From Scytonema sp. UIC 10036 (GTDB lineage: Bacteria; Cyanobacteriota; Cyanobacteriia; Cyanobacteriales; Nostocaceae): a stretch of DNA of 33,924 nucleotides. The notes under the pieces were generated by a model that did not search any database, had not been told where the DNA came from, and worked only from the letters and a program-made list of their open reading frames with translations. Below are positions 8,885 through 17,010 of the stretch, piece after piece. Each line of letters starts with the position of its first letter. Position 1 is the first letter of the stretch. Location: positions 1 to 33,924 of the forward strand of contig NZ_WJFC01000138.1 in assembly GCF_009725235.1 (NCBI RefSeq), read 5' to 3'. Position numbers and translations under genes: made by a program.

Positions 8885-9376
8885 AGTATTCACTAAGTTA
8901 TGTTAACATGAGTCATAACTGACTGTGTCAACTTCCTGACTCTCATCCTGCTTCTTAAAAGTTTTATAAAATCTTGATGTTTATATCTATTATTTTAAAG
9001 ATTTTTTGAATAAAAACATTGTATAACTACCTAAAAATAAGAGTATCAGCATTAAATGAAGCTTACGTACTTCTTCTGTAGCTTTGTTTGTGAGATTGTT
9101 ATGAGGACATTGAGGTAAAAATAGTATTTCCTCTATTTGAGGTTGAACCATGAAAAAACTGCGTTTTTATGATTTCTGTACTGGCGCTCTAGAGATAAAA
9201 ATTTACAAATGCCTCACGACTTTCTCACTTTTTAAAAATAAACTTTAAAACTAGGGTTTAAATAACAGATATCAGCCTAAAAACCATGCGCTAGCATGGT
9301 TTTCTTAATAATATTCTTATTGTCAATTTTTCAATTTAACTTGGCTTGAATAGCTCCAATGAAAAGGATAAAAAAT
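8885..9376. other. Intergenic, AT-rich
   Basis: No gene is supportable. A 32-codon frame at 9150 (MKKLRFYDF...) is too short and lacks support. The stretch contains a perfect 9-bp hairpin at 9281-9302 (separate entry) and, at its 3' end, the AAGGA ribosome site of the TPR gene. Confidence 0.45.
9281..9302. terminator. 9-bp hairpin, possible terminator or leader structure
   Basis: AAACCATGC (9281-9289), a 4-base loop and GCATGGTTT (9294-9302) form a perfect stem followed by a mixed T-rich stretch. No gene clearly ends here on either strand, so it may be a leader hairpin of the TPR gene rather than a terminator. Confidence 0.4.
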
Positions 9377-10423
9377 ATGGATAGTTTCTTGATAAATTTT
9401 CATAAAGAAAATAACTACGAACTCTATCTCGATTTAATAGACATTTTATTAGTGAATTCCAATAATATAAGATGTGAAATCCTGTTAAAAAATCAAGATT
9501 TAATCAATGTCAATTTGCTGCAAATAATACTAAAAGAAATAGATTTCTTAAGAGATAAAATAGAAGGAAATAGATTGAATGAGTTAATAGAACTGGCTCA
9601 ACAGTTATTAGGCTTATATGCGGATAGACCTCTAGAAGGAATATCATCAAAATTTACTCTTGGAAATGTTTATTTTGATATGGGGCAGTTTTATAAGGCA
9701 AGAGATTTGTATCAGCAATCCTTAGAAATTTTTAGAATGGTTGGCGATCGCATAGGAGAAGCAAATGCGCTAGCACTCATAGGTGACACATTTTATTACC
9801 AAGATAGTTTTTATTTGGCACTGAAGTACTACAAGCAGGCTCATCCGATATTCCTCACAATGGATATTCAAAAAAGTGAGGTAACAGTTCTTTATCAAAT
9901 GCTCTTGTCTCACTATTTCCTGGGTGAATATGCCCAAGCAATGGAGATTGGCGAGCGATGTTTAGAAATTGCTCGATACTTGAAATGGTGCTTTTTAGAA
10001 GCTCACCTTTTGTACCGACAGGGAATTCATTATCAACTTCTAAACAATAAGGTGAAAGCAGCAATGTACTATAAAAAAAGTTGGAGTATTGCACAAGAAA
10101 TAGGTGCAAATGAGTTACAAATTCAAAATATGATATATCTTGGAGATCTGTATTTAGCTAAAGACTTAATTGAGGATGCGATGCAGATATACCAAGAGAG
10201 TTTAAAACTTGCCCGTCGGCTTAGCTGCTTCTTAGAAGAAGCTTACTGTCTGGAATCTTTAGCAAAAGTTTTCTTATATATGGGAGATTTAAAAAGAGCA
10301 TACGACTCTAGTCAACTGAGTTTACAAATTAAGCAAAAAGTTGGTATATGTCTGGTACAGCAATCTATCAACTTTATACAACGTGATTATTTTTTGCAAG
10401 ATTACTATGACGATATCTTTTAG
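9377..10423 (+). CDS. Tetratricopeptide-repeat protein
   Basis: A protein of about 348 aa built of TPR units from roughly residue 85 to 320. Examples are LGNVYFDMGQFYKARDLYQQ, LIGDTFYYQDSFYLALKYYK, LGDLYLAKDLIEDAMQIYQE and LAKVFLYMGDLKRAYDSSQ. The N-terminal 80 residues are helical and less clearly repetitive. TPR arrays are protein-protein interaction scaffolds; the partner is unknown. There is no catalytic domain, signal peptide or membrane segment. The frame opens at ATG 9359, but AAGGA at 9364-9368 sits 8 bp before ATG 9377, so I use 9377. It is flanked on both sides by decayed response-regulator genes, so it may be the survivor of a damaged signalling locus; this is inference. Confidence 0.87.
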   Translation: MDSFLINFHKENNYELYLDLIDILLVNSNNIRCEILLKNQDLINVNLLQIILKEIDFLRDKIEGNRLNELIELAQQLLGLYADRPLEGISSKFTLGNVYFDMGQFYKARDLYQQSLEIFRMVGDRIGEANALALIGDTFYYQDSFYLALKYYKQAHPIFLTMDIQKSEVTVLYQMLLSHYFLGEYAQAMEIGERCLEIARYLKWCFLEAHLLYRQGIHYQLLNNKVKAAMYYKKSWSIAQEIGANELQIQNMIYLGDLYLAKDLIEDAMQIYQESLKLARRLSCFLEEAYCLESLAKVFLYMGDLKRAYDSSQLSLQIKQKVGICLVQQSINFIQRDYFLQDYYDDIF

Positions 10424-10484
10424 GAGAAAACAGCGAGATACTGTTGGTAACTGGAATGAACTAAAGAGTTATCTGATGAGTTGT

Positions 10485-10798
10485 CTAGCTATAATTCAGC
10501 AATTCCGTGACTTGCTCTGCTAGCGTCAAAGCATCAAAAGGTTTGGCAATAACTCCTGCGATGCCTAGTTGAGCAAATTGCTCTCGATCGACAGGCTGCA
10601 TTTTGCAGTCAGTAAAATAACTGGAATAGATTGAGTAGCAGGGTTTTGCTGTAAATGACGAAATAGAGTAATACCATCCATTTCAGGCATTATAACATCT
10701 AGCAAAATAGCACAAGGTTGTTCCGTTTCAGCTTTCACCAAACCTTCGTTTGCCGTTCCTGCGGTTAATACTTTGAAAACTGCTGCAATCAAAGTTGG
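10485..10798 (-). pseudogene. Truncated and frameshifted single-domain response regulator
   Basis: Minus-strand receiver-domain coding sequence immediately downstream of the stop of the large response regulator, and in frame with it. The first part contains CAILLDVIMPEMDG with the phosphoacceptor Asp, and runs to VILLTAK. At the T4 run 10601-10604 one base appears to be lost. The remaining receiver (MQPVDREQFAQLGIAGVIAK, then PFDALTLAEQ), with the conserved Lys, continues in another frame to TAG at 10485-10487. About 25 N-terminal residues, including the acidic pair and a start codon, are absent. The protein would end prematurely at 10565. Such small regulators commonly follow multi-receiver regulators in cyanobacteria, so this looks like a lost partner. 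Confidence 0.85.
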
Positions 10799-12706
10799 TC
10801 AATTAAAACCGTCACGGGGATGTTTGGGAGGGATTGCGTGTAGTTGACTTTCTGCTAATTCGCGTAAAATTTTTGTTCGCTTTAGCCGATTGAAAACACG
10901 GGTAATCAATTCTGGTTCGACTATCGGTTTTTGTACGTAATCATCTGCACCCGCCGTAAATACCTCCTGCACTATTTCTATATCGGAACAAGCAGACAAA
11001 AACATTATCGGTAATTGACACCATCGAGGATCGTTACGTACCACCTGACAAAGTTCAATCCCATTAATGTTAGGCATCTTTACGTCTAATATCAAAAGAT
11101 CTGGAATTGTGCTTTCCAAAACCTGCCAAAATTGTTGGGGTTCGGCTATTGCTGTGACATACAGTCCCCAAGAGTGGAATAACGCGGACACCCTGGATAA
11201 AACTCTTGGGTCATCATCTACAATCATGACTTTTGCTTCTGGTGGCTGAGTATGAGTGATTATTTGATGAGTCACTTTTAGTATTTCACTACAAGGAACT
11301 GATTTGTGTATAAAGGCACGCGCTCCTAAACGAGCGACGTCCAATCTATCTGTCAAGCTACTTTTTCCAGTTAAAACAATGACCGAGATTTCTGGGTTTT
11401 GCTCTCTCAGTTCAGCTAAGAACGCCAATCCACTCTCGTTCGGATCGATAAAGGTCAAGTCGAGTAAGATAACATCGGGAGTGTTGGAAGCGATCGCTTC
11501 CCTGGCAACTGCTAAGCTAGTTGCTGTATTTACTTCAAAGCCCCATGCTGTTGCTTCCATCTGAATTCGTTCTATCAAAGCAACATCATCATAAATAACT
11601 AGCAATAAAGTTTGTTGCACTTTACAAGACAAAGCAGGAGTTGTTACTGCTAAGGGCTTTTCTAGATCTTGCCGTAACGATTTAACTGTTTCCACTAATT
11701 GTTGTGCTTGAAGCGGCTCAATATCTGTTGTTTGAAGCAATTGCTCAATTTGTTGAGCCAATCTTGAACCCTCAGTAAAGCCAAAAGACCCCAATCCCCC
11801 TACTAATTTATGTGCTACTTGCTGTGCTTTTTGCCGTTCCTCAGTTTCAAGAACACTTAACTGCAAGGCAGTCGCTGCTTGTAGCAATAATGACACTTCA
11901 TCAACAAAGCTATCCTTAAACCGTTCCCACAGTTGAGCCAGTGATGCAACAACTTTAGCCTCAGCTTGCTGTCGGCTTGTTTTTGTTGACTTTAAACTAG
12001 AAGGCGTAAATGTAGGTTTTTCATCTCCACAAGGGTATTTGAGCCGATAGCCCAAACCATAAACTGTCTCAATTAAATCTACAGTTATTCCACCCGCTTT
12101 TAATTTCTGCCTGAGTCCCTTGATATGGGTTTTAACAGCGTCTTCTCCCGGATATTCAGGGCTTGACCAAAGATGTTCTAAAATTGCACTTCTGCTAAAA
12201 ATCCGATGGGGATTTCGCAGAAAAAGCTCTAGTAACTGATATTCTTTTGCAGTTAAGTGCAACTGTCTTCCATCATAAGTGACTGTGCTTTTGTAAGTAT
12301 CAAGTTGTAGTTTCTCCCAAGCCAACACGGAAGCCACAATATCTTTGTTGGCACGTCGCAGTAAGGAACGAATGCGAGCGATAAGTTCTGATAAATTAAA
12401 AGGTTTGACTACGTAATCATCAGCACCTGCGTTAAATCCTCTTACCTTGTCAGCGCTGGTGCCTTTTGCAGTTAGTAGCAAGATCGGCATTTGATGGTTT
12501 AGAGAACGCAGTTGCCGACAAAGACTAAAACCATCAAGCTTTGGCAGCATGACATCTAGCACAACAAGGTCATATTCAAAATTTTGTGCTAGTTGTAATC
12601 CAACCGAACCTTCACCCACACTAGTCACTATGTAATTATGAGATTTCAGCGCTTTTGTCAAGGCTGCAGCAGTTGCTTCATCATCCTCTACGATCAGAAT
12701 TTTCAT
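10799..12706 (-). CDS. Multi-receiver response regulator: REC-wHTH-Hpt-REC-REC
   Basis: A 635-aa phosphorelay protein. Order: receiver (1-120; VVLDVMLP phospho-Asp, VVKPF Lys), OmpR/PhoB-type winged helix (about 128-228, ending GLGYRLKYP), Hpt domain (about 250-345; His in AHKLVGGLGSFGF), second receiver (about 365-485; VILLDL, HKSVP), third receiver (about 495-615; LLILDVKMP, VQKPI). All three receivers keep the Asp and Lys, so the protein can in principle both bind DNA and relay phosphate internally through the Hpt. No cognate histidine kinase is visible in the window. The frame extends upstream to 12790, but GAGGAA followed by a 6-bp gap precedes ATG 12706, and MKILIVEDDE is the canonical receiver start. 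A 15-bp direct repeat (12711-12725 and 12726-12739) duplicates this ribosome-site sequence. Its downstream partner gene is dead. Confidence 0.94.
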   Translation of the reverse strand: MKILIVEDDEATAAALTKALKSHNYIVTSVGEGSVGLQLAQNFEYDLVVLDVMLPKLDGFSLCRQLRSLNHQMPILLLTAKGTSADKVRGFNAGADDYVVKPFNLSELIARIRSLLRRANKDIVASVLAWEKLQLDTYKSTVTYDGRQLHLTAKEYQLLELFLRNPHRIFSRSAILEHLWSSPEYPGEDAVKTHIKGLRQKLKAGGITVDLIETVYGLGYRLKYPCGDEKPTFTPSSLKSTKTSRQQAEAKVVASLAQLWERFKDSFVDEVSLLLQAATALQLSVLETEERQKAQQVAHKLVGGLGSFGFTEGSRLAQQIEQLLQTTDIEPLQAQQLVETVKSLRQDLEKPLAVTTPALSCKVQQTLLLVIYDDVALIERIQMEATAWGFEVNTATSLAVAREAIASNTPDVILLDLTFIDPNESGLAFLAELREQNPEISVIVLTGKSSLTDRLDVARLGARAFIHKSVPCSEILKVTHQIITHTQPPEAKVMIVDDDPRVLSRVSALFHSWGLYVTAIAEPQQFWQVLESTIPDLLILDVKMPNINGIELCQVVRNDPRWCQLPIMFLSACSDIEIVQEVFTAGADDYVQKPIVEPELITRVFNRLKRTKILRELAESQLHAIPPKHPRDGFN

Positions 12707-13150
12707 TAGTCGTTCCTCAGTAAATAGTTCCTCAGTAAGCATCAGTTCCCATCCCTGACTCCATTTTTGAGAAATTTGTGGGAAAGACAACTCCCTCTAG
12801 GCTCTAAAATTACCGTTTCTTCGGTGAGGCTATATCCTACAACATTGAGTGGTAGGCTTTAGCCCTACTTACACCCATCGGTAATCTTTTAGCGGGAAGG
12901 GAGTAAGTAATAGACTATACTATAAACTTCTATCTAAAGATAGAAGCATAAAATTCTAATAATTTACAAAGGATATATTTATGGTTTTTTGATAGCAATA
13001 GTGTGAGGGCAATTCCTAGATATACACATTTTTTTTCTTGTCATCCCTCCAAGTATAGATATTCTATAAATTATCTATTTTTATGAAATCACTTTGCAAT
13101 CTTGTAATAGTATAAAATAACACATATATTTAGGGCGCATTGGGAAATCT
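12707..13150. other. Divergent intergenic region with a perfect inverted repeat
   Basis: This separates the minus-strand response regulator from the plus-strand transaldolase-like gene, so it must hold both promoters. CTTCTATCT (12927-12935) and AGATAGAAG (12938-12946) form a perfect 9-bp inverted repeat with a 2-base centre. It could be an operator or a cruciform; there is no direct evidence for either. A possible -10 (TATAAA, 13111-13116) lacks a matched -35. Confidence 0.45.
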
Positions 13151-13789
13151 ATGGCACTTTATTTGGACTCAGCAATAGTCTCAGAAGCTGAAATTGCCAG
13201 CAAAATGGGATGGGTTAAAGGCATTACAACAAATCCAACACTTTTAGCAAAAAGCAATGAACCACCAGAAATCACGCTAAAAAAATTAGCAAAGTTGACA
13301 AATGGGCCTTTATACTATCAACTGATAACATCTGATTTTGATAGAATGGTGGCAGAAGGAAGAAAAGCTAATAAAATTATTGGTGAGCAAACTGTATTAA
13401 AGATTCCAGCAACGTCCCTTGGATTTGAAGTTGTGGCGTGTTTGTCCCCAGAAATAACTTGTTCGGTAACCGCAATTTATAGTGCAGCGCAAGCAGCTGT
13501 CGCACGGGAAGCAGGTGCTAAGATTGCGATCGCCTATGTCAATCGTGCCACTAGATTATTAGGTAACGGTATTGCTTTAATCAGAGATATGGCGAGTGTA
13601 CTTCAAACAAGCAATGTAGAAATTCTGGCTGCTAGTATCAAATCGCCACAAGAAGCAGCAGCATCTCTCCAAGCAGGAGCAGATCATCTGACACTTCCTT
13701 TGGCAATGTTGCAAGCTATGACAACTCACGAACTATCGGAGAAAACTGTTGAAGACTTTAATCAGAATGGTATTGGGTTGAAATTTTAA
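13151..13789 (+). CDS. Transaldolase / fructose-6-phosphate aldolase family protein
   Basis: A 212-aa protein, the size of the short transaldolase subfamily (TalC/MipB/FSA type) and much shorter than classical transaldolase. Visible landmarks are LYLDSAIVSE at the start, GITTNPTLL (about 24-32), the Schiff-base Lys84 in VLKIPAT, and SAAQAAVAREAGA further on. The enzyme would transfer a dihydroxyacetone unit between sugar phosphates, or cleave fructose 6-phosphate. Sequence alone cannot separate the two activities. The IPATSLGFEV segment after the lysine is less standard than in characterised members, so substrate use may differ. No obvious Shine-Dalgarno sequence. An intrinsic terminator-like hairpin follows 25 bp after the stop, so the gene is probably monocistronic. 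Confidence 0.88.
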   Translation: MALYLDSAIVSEAEIASKMGWVKGITTNPTLLAKSNEPPEITLKKLAKLTNGPLYYQLITSDFDRMVAEGRKANKIIGEQTVLKIPATSLGFEVVACLSPEITCSVTAIYSAAQAAVAREAGAKIAIAYVNRATRLLGNGIALIRDMASVLQTSNVEILAASIKSPQEAAASLQAGADHLTLPLAMLQAMTTHELSEKTVEDFNQNGIGLKF

Positions 13790-13814
13790 CCAATTCCGTG
13801 AAATTCCCCAAAAC

Positions 13815-13862
13815 AAAAAACGTCCGGGAGTGTTGCCTTGTTTCCACCCTAGACGTTTTTTG
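13815..13862 (+). terminator. Terminator-like hairpin after the transaldolase gene
   Basis: Hairpin with outer arms AAAACGTC and GACGTTTT, then a T-run, 25 bp after the stop at 13789. It is the same structure that ends sRNA copy A on the other strand, so it can work in both directions. Confidence 0.6.
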
Positions 13863-13885
13863 ATTTACACTTGCTCCTCACACAC
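13815..13885 (-). ncRNA. Yfr2/Cyano-1-like small RNA, copy A
   Basis: On the minus strand a promoter (TTGCTC, 17 bp, TATTCT) predicts a ~70-nt RNA that ends in a long hairpin followed by a U-run. The apical part reads UGGAAACAAGGCAACAC, which resembles the conserved loop of the cyanobacterial Yfr2/Cyano-1 sRNA families as I remember them. The stem in this copy has an A-C mismatch and a G-U pair, where copy B pairs perfectly. No ORF is present. The family assignment is from memory of the motif; the presence of an RNA gene is inferred from promoter, hairpin and duplication. Confidence 0.6.
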
Positions 13886-13891
13886 AACTAG

Positions 13892-13920
13892 AGAATATCA
13901 CCGTCTTTATCCAAGAGCAA
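13892..13920 (-). promoter_or_regulatory. Promoter of sRNA copy A
   Basis: Minus strand: -35 TTGCTC (13915-13920), a 17-bp spacer, -10 TATTCT (13892-13897). It is conserved in copy B apart from two spacer substitutions. Confidence 0.55.
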
Positions 13921-13952
13921 GTGGGAAAGGTGACACTTTACAAACTGTACTG

Positions 13953-14066
13953 GGTTAGTGGTTAGTTGTTAGTGGTTGGTGGTTAGTTGTTAGTGGTTGG
14001 TGGTTAGTGGTTAGTTGTTAGTTGTTAGTGGTTTTCCCATTAACTACTAACTACTAACTACTAACC
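13953..14066. repeat. Heptad tandem repeats between the two sRNA copies
   Basis: Eleven uninterrupted 7-bp units of the GGTTAGT/TGTTAGT/GGTTGGT type run from 13953 to 14029. After a short gap comes an inverted block of ACTAACT-type heptads (14041-14066). The two blocks can pair with one another. Related heptads recur at 14243-14270, 14367-14390 and 27657-27717. Confidence 0.93.
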
Positions 14067-14105
14067 AAGTTTATTTTTTACAGTTATCTAAAATACCTTC
14101 AATGC

Positions 14106-14176
14106 AAAAAACGTCTGGGAGTGTTGCCGTGTTTCCACCCCAGACGTTTTTCGATTTACACTTGCTCCTCACACAC
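14106..14176 (-). ncRNA. Yfr2/Cyano-1-like small RNA, copy B
   Basis: Same architecture as copy A. The predicted start is near 14176 and the end at the U-run near 14106. The stem ACGTCTGGG/CCCAGACGT is perfectly paired, and the apical motif is UGGAAACACGGCAACAC. It is the better preserved copy. It lies downstream of purH on the same strand, 215 bp from the purH stop, but has its own promoter. Confidence 0.62.
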
Positions 14177-14182
14177 AACTAG

Positions 14183-14211
14183 AGAATATCACTGTCTTTA
14201 TTCAAGAGCAA
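14183..14211 (-). promoter_or_regulatory. Promoter of sRNA copy B
   Basis: Minus strand: -35 TTGCTC (14206-14211), a 17-bp spacer, -10 TATTCT (14183-14188). Confidence 0.57.
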
Positions 14212-14331
14212 GTGGGAAAGGTGACACTTTACAAACTGTACTAGGTTAGTGGTTAGTTGTTGGTTGTTATGGGGAGAATCACCAACTACTGTAGGATACA
14301 GCCGATCTATGGGGGTGGCTATCGATCTTCT

Positions 14332-14360
14332 CTCGTTCCCAGCCAGAGTCTGGGAACGAG
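14332..14360. repeat. Palindromic repeat CTCGTTCCCAG, copy 1
   Basis: CTCGTTCCCAG (14332-14342), a 7-base loop, and CTGGGAACGAG (14350-14360). The same element lies at 18593-18621 with the arms extended to 12 bp. It is intergenic, just 3' of purH, where it could also serve as a terminator-like structure. Confidence 0.85.
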
Positions 14361-14390
14361 GTGGGGCTAACTACTAACCACCAACCAACC

Positions 14391-15941
14391 TTAATGTAAA
14401 AAGTGGCGAGTACCCGTTAACACCATAACCAAACCTAATTCATTGGCTGCTTTGATAGAATCTTGGTCGCGCAAACTGCCTCCTGGTTGGACAATAGCAG
14501 TAATCCCAGCTGCGGCTGCAGCTCTAACCGAATCATCAAAGGGAAAGAAACCATCACTTGCTAGAAATGCCCCTTTTGTTTTTTCGCCTGCTTGTTCTAA
14601 AGCAATTTTGACAGAGCCAACACGGTTCATTTGACCGGCTCCTATACCCAAGGTTGTGCGATCGCGACTAACGACAATAGCATTAGACTTGACGTGTTTG
14701 CAGACTTTCCAAGCGAACAGCAGTTCTTCTAACTCTTGTTGTGTAGGTTTTTTGTCCGTGACAAATTGCCATTGACTTGTATCAGCAATTATATCATCAG
14801 CTGCTTGTACGAGGAAACCACCTGCAATGACTTTCACCAAATCTTTTGGTCCACTGCTTAGCTGTGATAATATCAATACCCGTACCTTTGACTTAGCTGC
14901 CAAAATCTCTTGTGCTTGAGCGTCGCAATCGGGAGCAACTACACATTCTAGAAACGTCTTTGTTAATTCAGTTGCAGTTTCAGCATCAATGGTACGGTTG
15001 AGAGCAACAATTCCACCAAAAGCAGAAACAGAGTCAGCATTGAATGCTTTTTGATAAGCTTCGTGGAGAGTATTTCCCAACGCAACACCACAAGGATTGT
15101 TATGTTTGATAATTGCTGCGGCGCTAGTGTCAGTGAATTCAGCAATCAGAGTTCGAGATGCTTCTAAATCAACTAAGTTATTGTAACTCAGTTCTTTGCC
15201 TTGCAGTTTAGTTGCTGCTTCCCATCCACTTGGATAAGTCCCCGTTTGATACCAAGCTGCACTTTGATGGGGATTTTCTCCGTAGCGAAGGGATTGCAGT
15301 TGTTTGCCAGAAAGATTGTAGTTGTCGAATACTTCTCCCTCTCTAGTAGGGGAAAGATTCTGACTGAGATACTCAGCGATGGCGCGATCGTAGCTAGAAG
15401 TATGCAAAAATCCTTTTAAAGCGCATCTGGTGCGAAATTCAAAAGATGGATTGCCACTTGAGCGGCGCATTTCTTGTAAATATTCCTCATACTGCCCTGG
15501 CTCGCACAAAATTGTAACATGGGCAAAGTTTTTTGATGCTGCCCTAAGCATAGCAGGGCCACCAATATCTATTTGCTCAATCGCCTCAGGTAGAGTCACA
15601 CCTTCAGTAGATATAGTTTCCTCGAAAGGATAAAGGTTTACCACCACCAAATCAATGGGGCGAATTTGGTTGTTTTCTAAATCTGTTAGATCTTCAGGTA
15701 TGTCTCTCCGAGCTAAAATACCGCCATGAATCCGAGGATGCAGTGTTTTGACTCGTCCACCCAAAATTTCTGGTGAACCCGTATAATCAGCTACTTTTCT
15801 TACTGAAATTCCTGCATCTTTCAAAGCTTTAGCTGTACCTCCACTGCTGATAATTTCAAAGTCAAATTCTTCCACCAAGCTACGGGCAAGATCGATTAAA
15901 CCAGTTTTGTTAGATACACTCAGCAGTGCTAGACGTGCCAT
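14391..15941 (-). CDS. purH: Bifunctional AICAR transformylase / IMP cyclohydrolase
   Basis: Catalyses the last two steps of purine synthesis: formylation of AICAR with 10-formyl-tetrahydrofolate, then ring closure to IMP. 516 aa, normal for the family. The N-terminal MGS-like cyclohydrolase domain carries ISSGGTA and GGRVKTLHPRIHGGILARR. The transformylase domain carries the catalytic Lys-His in AAIIKHNNPCGVA, plus LGIGAGQMNRVGS and ASDGFFPFDDSV, and ends GTRHFLH. ATG 15941 is preferred over the in-frame TTG at 15950; MARLALLSVSNK is the usual start. It is transcribed divergently from the hydrolase gene (195-bp gap) and convergent to the transaldolase-like gene. No purine riboswitch or clear operator is recognisable upstream. 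Confidence 0.97.
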   Translation of the reverse strand: MARLALLSVSNKTGLIDLARSLVEEFDFEIISSGGTAKALKDAGISVRKVADYTGSPEILGGRVKTLHPRIHGGILARRDIPEDLTDLENNQIRPIDLVVVNLYPFEETISTEGVTLPEAIEQIDIGGPAMLRAASKNFAHVTILCEPGQYEEYLQEMRRSSGNPSFEFRTRCALKGFLHTSSYDRAIAEYLSQNLSPTREGEVFDNYNLSGKQLQSLRYGENPHQSAAWYQTGTYPSGWEAATKLQGKELSYNNLVDLEASRTLIAEFTDTSAAAIIKHNNPCGVALGNTLHEAYQKAFNADSVSAFGGIVALNRTIDAETATELTKTFLECVVAPDCDAQAQEILAAKSKVRVLILSQLSSGPKDLVKVIAGGFLVQAADDIIADTSQWQFVTDKKPTQQELEELLFAWKVCKHVKSNAIVVSRDRTTLGIGAGQMNRVGSVKIALEQAGEKTKGAFLASDGFFPFDDSVRAAAAAGITAIVQPGGSLRDQDSIKAANELGLVMVLTGTRHFLH

Positions 15942-16070
15942 AATTCCCAAGTCTCGCTTGTATAAAAATGAGGGCAGAAGTCTATTCTATAGATAGCGAA
16001 GGTGCAAAGAACGCACTTGGGGAGGTTAAAGAGACAAAATTTTCTATCTTTTGTTGCATATCCTTTATGC

Positions 16071-16141
16071 TATTGACTATTGACCGCGAAACCACAGACT
16101 ATTAACTATTGACTGTTGAGCGTTGATTTTTGACTAATGAC
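16071..16141. repeat. Degenerate heptad repeat reaching into a start codon
   Basis: TATTGAC-type heptads at 16071-16084 and, one base out of phase, at 16100-16141 (TATTAAC, TATTGAC, TGTTGAG, CGTTGAT, TTTTGAC, TAATGAC). The last unit contains the ATG (16137) of the hydrolase gene. Confidence 0.75.
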
Positions 16142-16793
16142 TCAGACTTTACAATTTATCAATATACCTCCACAAACAAACCAGCCGCCCAAGGGTCTAA
16201 TTGTCATTTTGCACGGGTGGGGCGCAAATGCCGAGGATGTGGCACATCTTTTACCTTTTGTTAGGTTACCTGAGTATCAATTCATATTTCCTAATGCGCC
16301 GTATCCTTATCCTTATTCTGCTATAGGAAGAGCTTGGTATGACCTGCAAACGGAGAATTTGTATAAAGGATTATCAGAAAGTCGCCAGCAGCTAATAGAT
16401 TGGTTGAAATCTTTGGAAACTAGCACGGGCGTGCCTCTATCTCGCACGATTCTGAGTGGTTTTTCCCAAGGCGGAGCTATGACGTTGGATGTGGGAGTCA
16501 CATTACCTCTAGCTGGGTTAATTTCCATGAGTGGATATTTACATCCGATTGCAATGAAAGACGAAACAAAAAATGATTCTTCTTTAAAAATATCTACAGA
16601 TACAGATCTGCCTCCGGTTTTAATTATGCATGGCAGACAAGATACAGTTGTGCCACTGCAAGCAGCAGTCATAGCACGGCAAACTCTAGAATCTTCTGGC
16701 TTCTCAGTAGAATACCATGAATTTGACATGGGTCATGAAATCCGTCCGGAAATGCTAGAGTTATTACGCAATTTTATAGTTGCTAATACTTAG
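16137..16793 (+). CDS. Alpha/beta hydrolase, phospholipase/carboxylesterase family
   Basis: 218 aa, matching the compact carboxylesterase/acyl-protein-thioesterase-like family, which hydrolyses short-chain or lysophospholipid esters. Visible: the oxyanion-hole segment VILHGWGANAEDV (about 23-35), the nucleophile elbow GFSQGG (Ser about 112), the acid Asp in HGRQDTVVP, and the catalytic His in MGHEI near the C-terminus. The complete triad suggests an active enzyme; the substrate is unknown. No signal peptide, so cytoplasmic. No Shine-Dalgarno sequence: the start codon lies in a heptad repeat, as for the second diguanylate cyclase. Divergent from purH. Confidence 0.9.
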   Translation: MTQTLQFINIPPQTNQPPKGLIVILHGWGANAEDVAHLLPFVRLPEYQFIFPNAPYPYPYSAIGRAWYDLQTENLYKGLSESRQQLIDWLKSLETSTGVPLSRTILSGFSQGGAMTLDVGVTLPLAGLISMSGYLHPIAMKDETKNDSSLKISTDTDLPPVLIMHGRQDTVVPLQAAVIARQTLESSGFSVEYHEFDMGHEIRPEMLELLRNFIVANT

Positions 16794-16945
16794 GCAATAG
16801 AATTTGGCCGCTCTCTTGAACCCCACAATTTGGCTTCTCTTTAAAGATTGTGTTGTTGGGGTTACAAAATTTTTACAAAATCTGGTAGAAATCCTGAAGA
16901 ATTTCACGAAAACTACTCTTTTTAGTGAGTAATATATATTGGGTG

Positions 16946-16962
16946 GTTGCGCTGGGCGCAAC
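16946..16962. other. Short hairpin in the leader of the DUF2555 gene
   Basis: GTTGCGC, a 3-base loop and GCGCAAC, 48 bp before the DUF2555 start codon. It could be part of the 5' untranslated region; no known riboswitch is recognised. Confidence 0.35.
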
Positions 16963-17010
16963 TAAAACCCATGCTGTTGGCGAATGCTGCAAAAGGGAGG
17001 GGCGAGCACA

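Larger units (their letters stand above)
13814..14261. repeat. Direct duplication of a ~156-bp sRNA unit
   Basis: Units 13814-13969 and 14105-14260 are offset by exactly 291 bp without indels, and I count about seven substitutions (roughly 95% identity). Each unit contains a minus-strand promoter, a short transcribed region and a terminal hairpin. The spacer between them is a heptad repeat array. Confidence 0.92.

Noticed and set aside
9150..9248. Small frame MKKLRFYDF..., 32 codons
   Set aside because: It has an ATG and a weak purine stretch upstream, but no recognisable motif, and AT-rich DNA yields such frames by chance.
13815..14261. Reading the duplicated units as a CRISPR or an insertion sequence
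   Set aside because: There are only two units, no regular spacers, no cas genes, and no transposase or terminal repeats. The promoter and hairpin layout fits an sRNA better.
16313..16729. 138-codon minus-strand frame
   Set aside because: Antisense shadow of the alpha/beta hydrolase gene, whose catalytic triad is on the plus strand.
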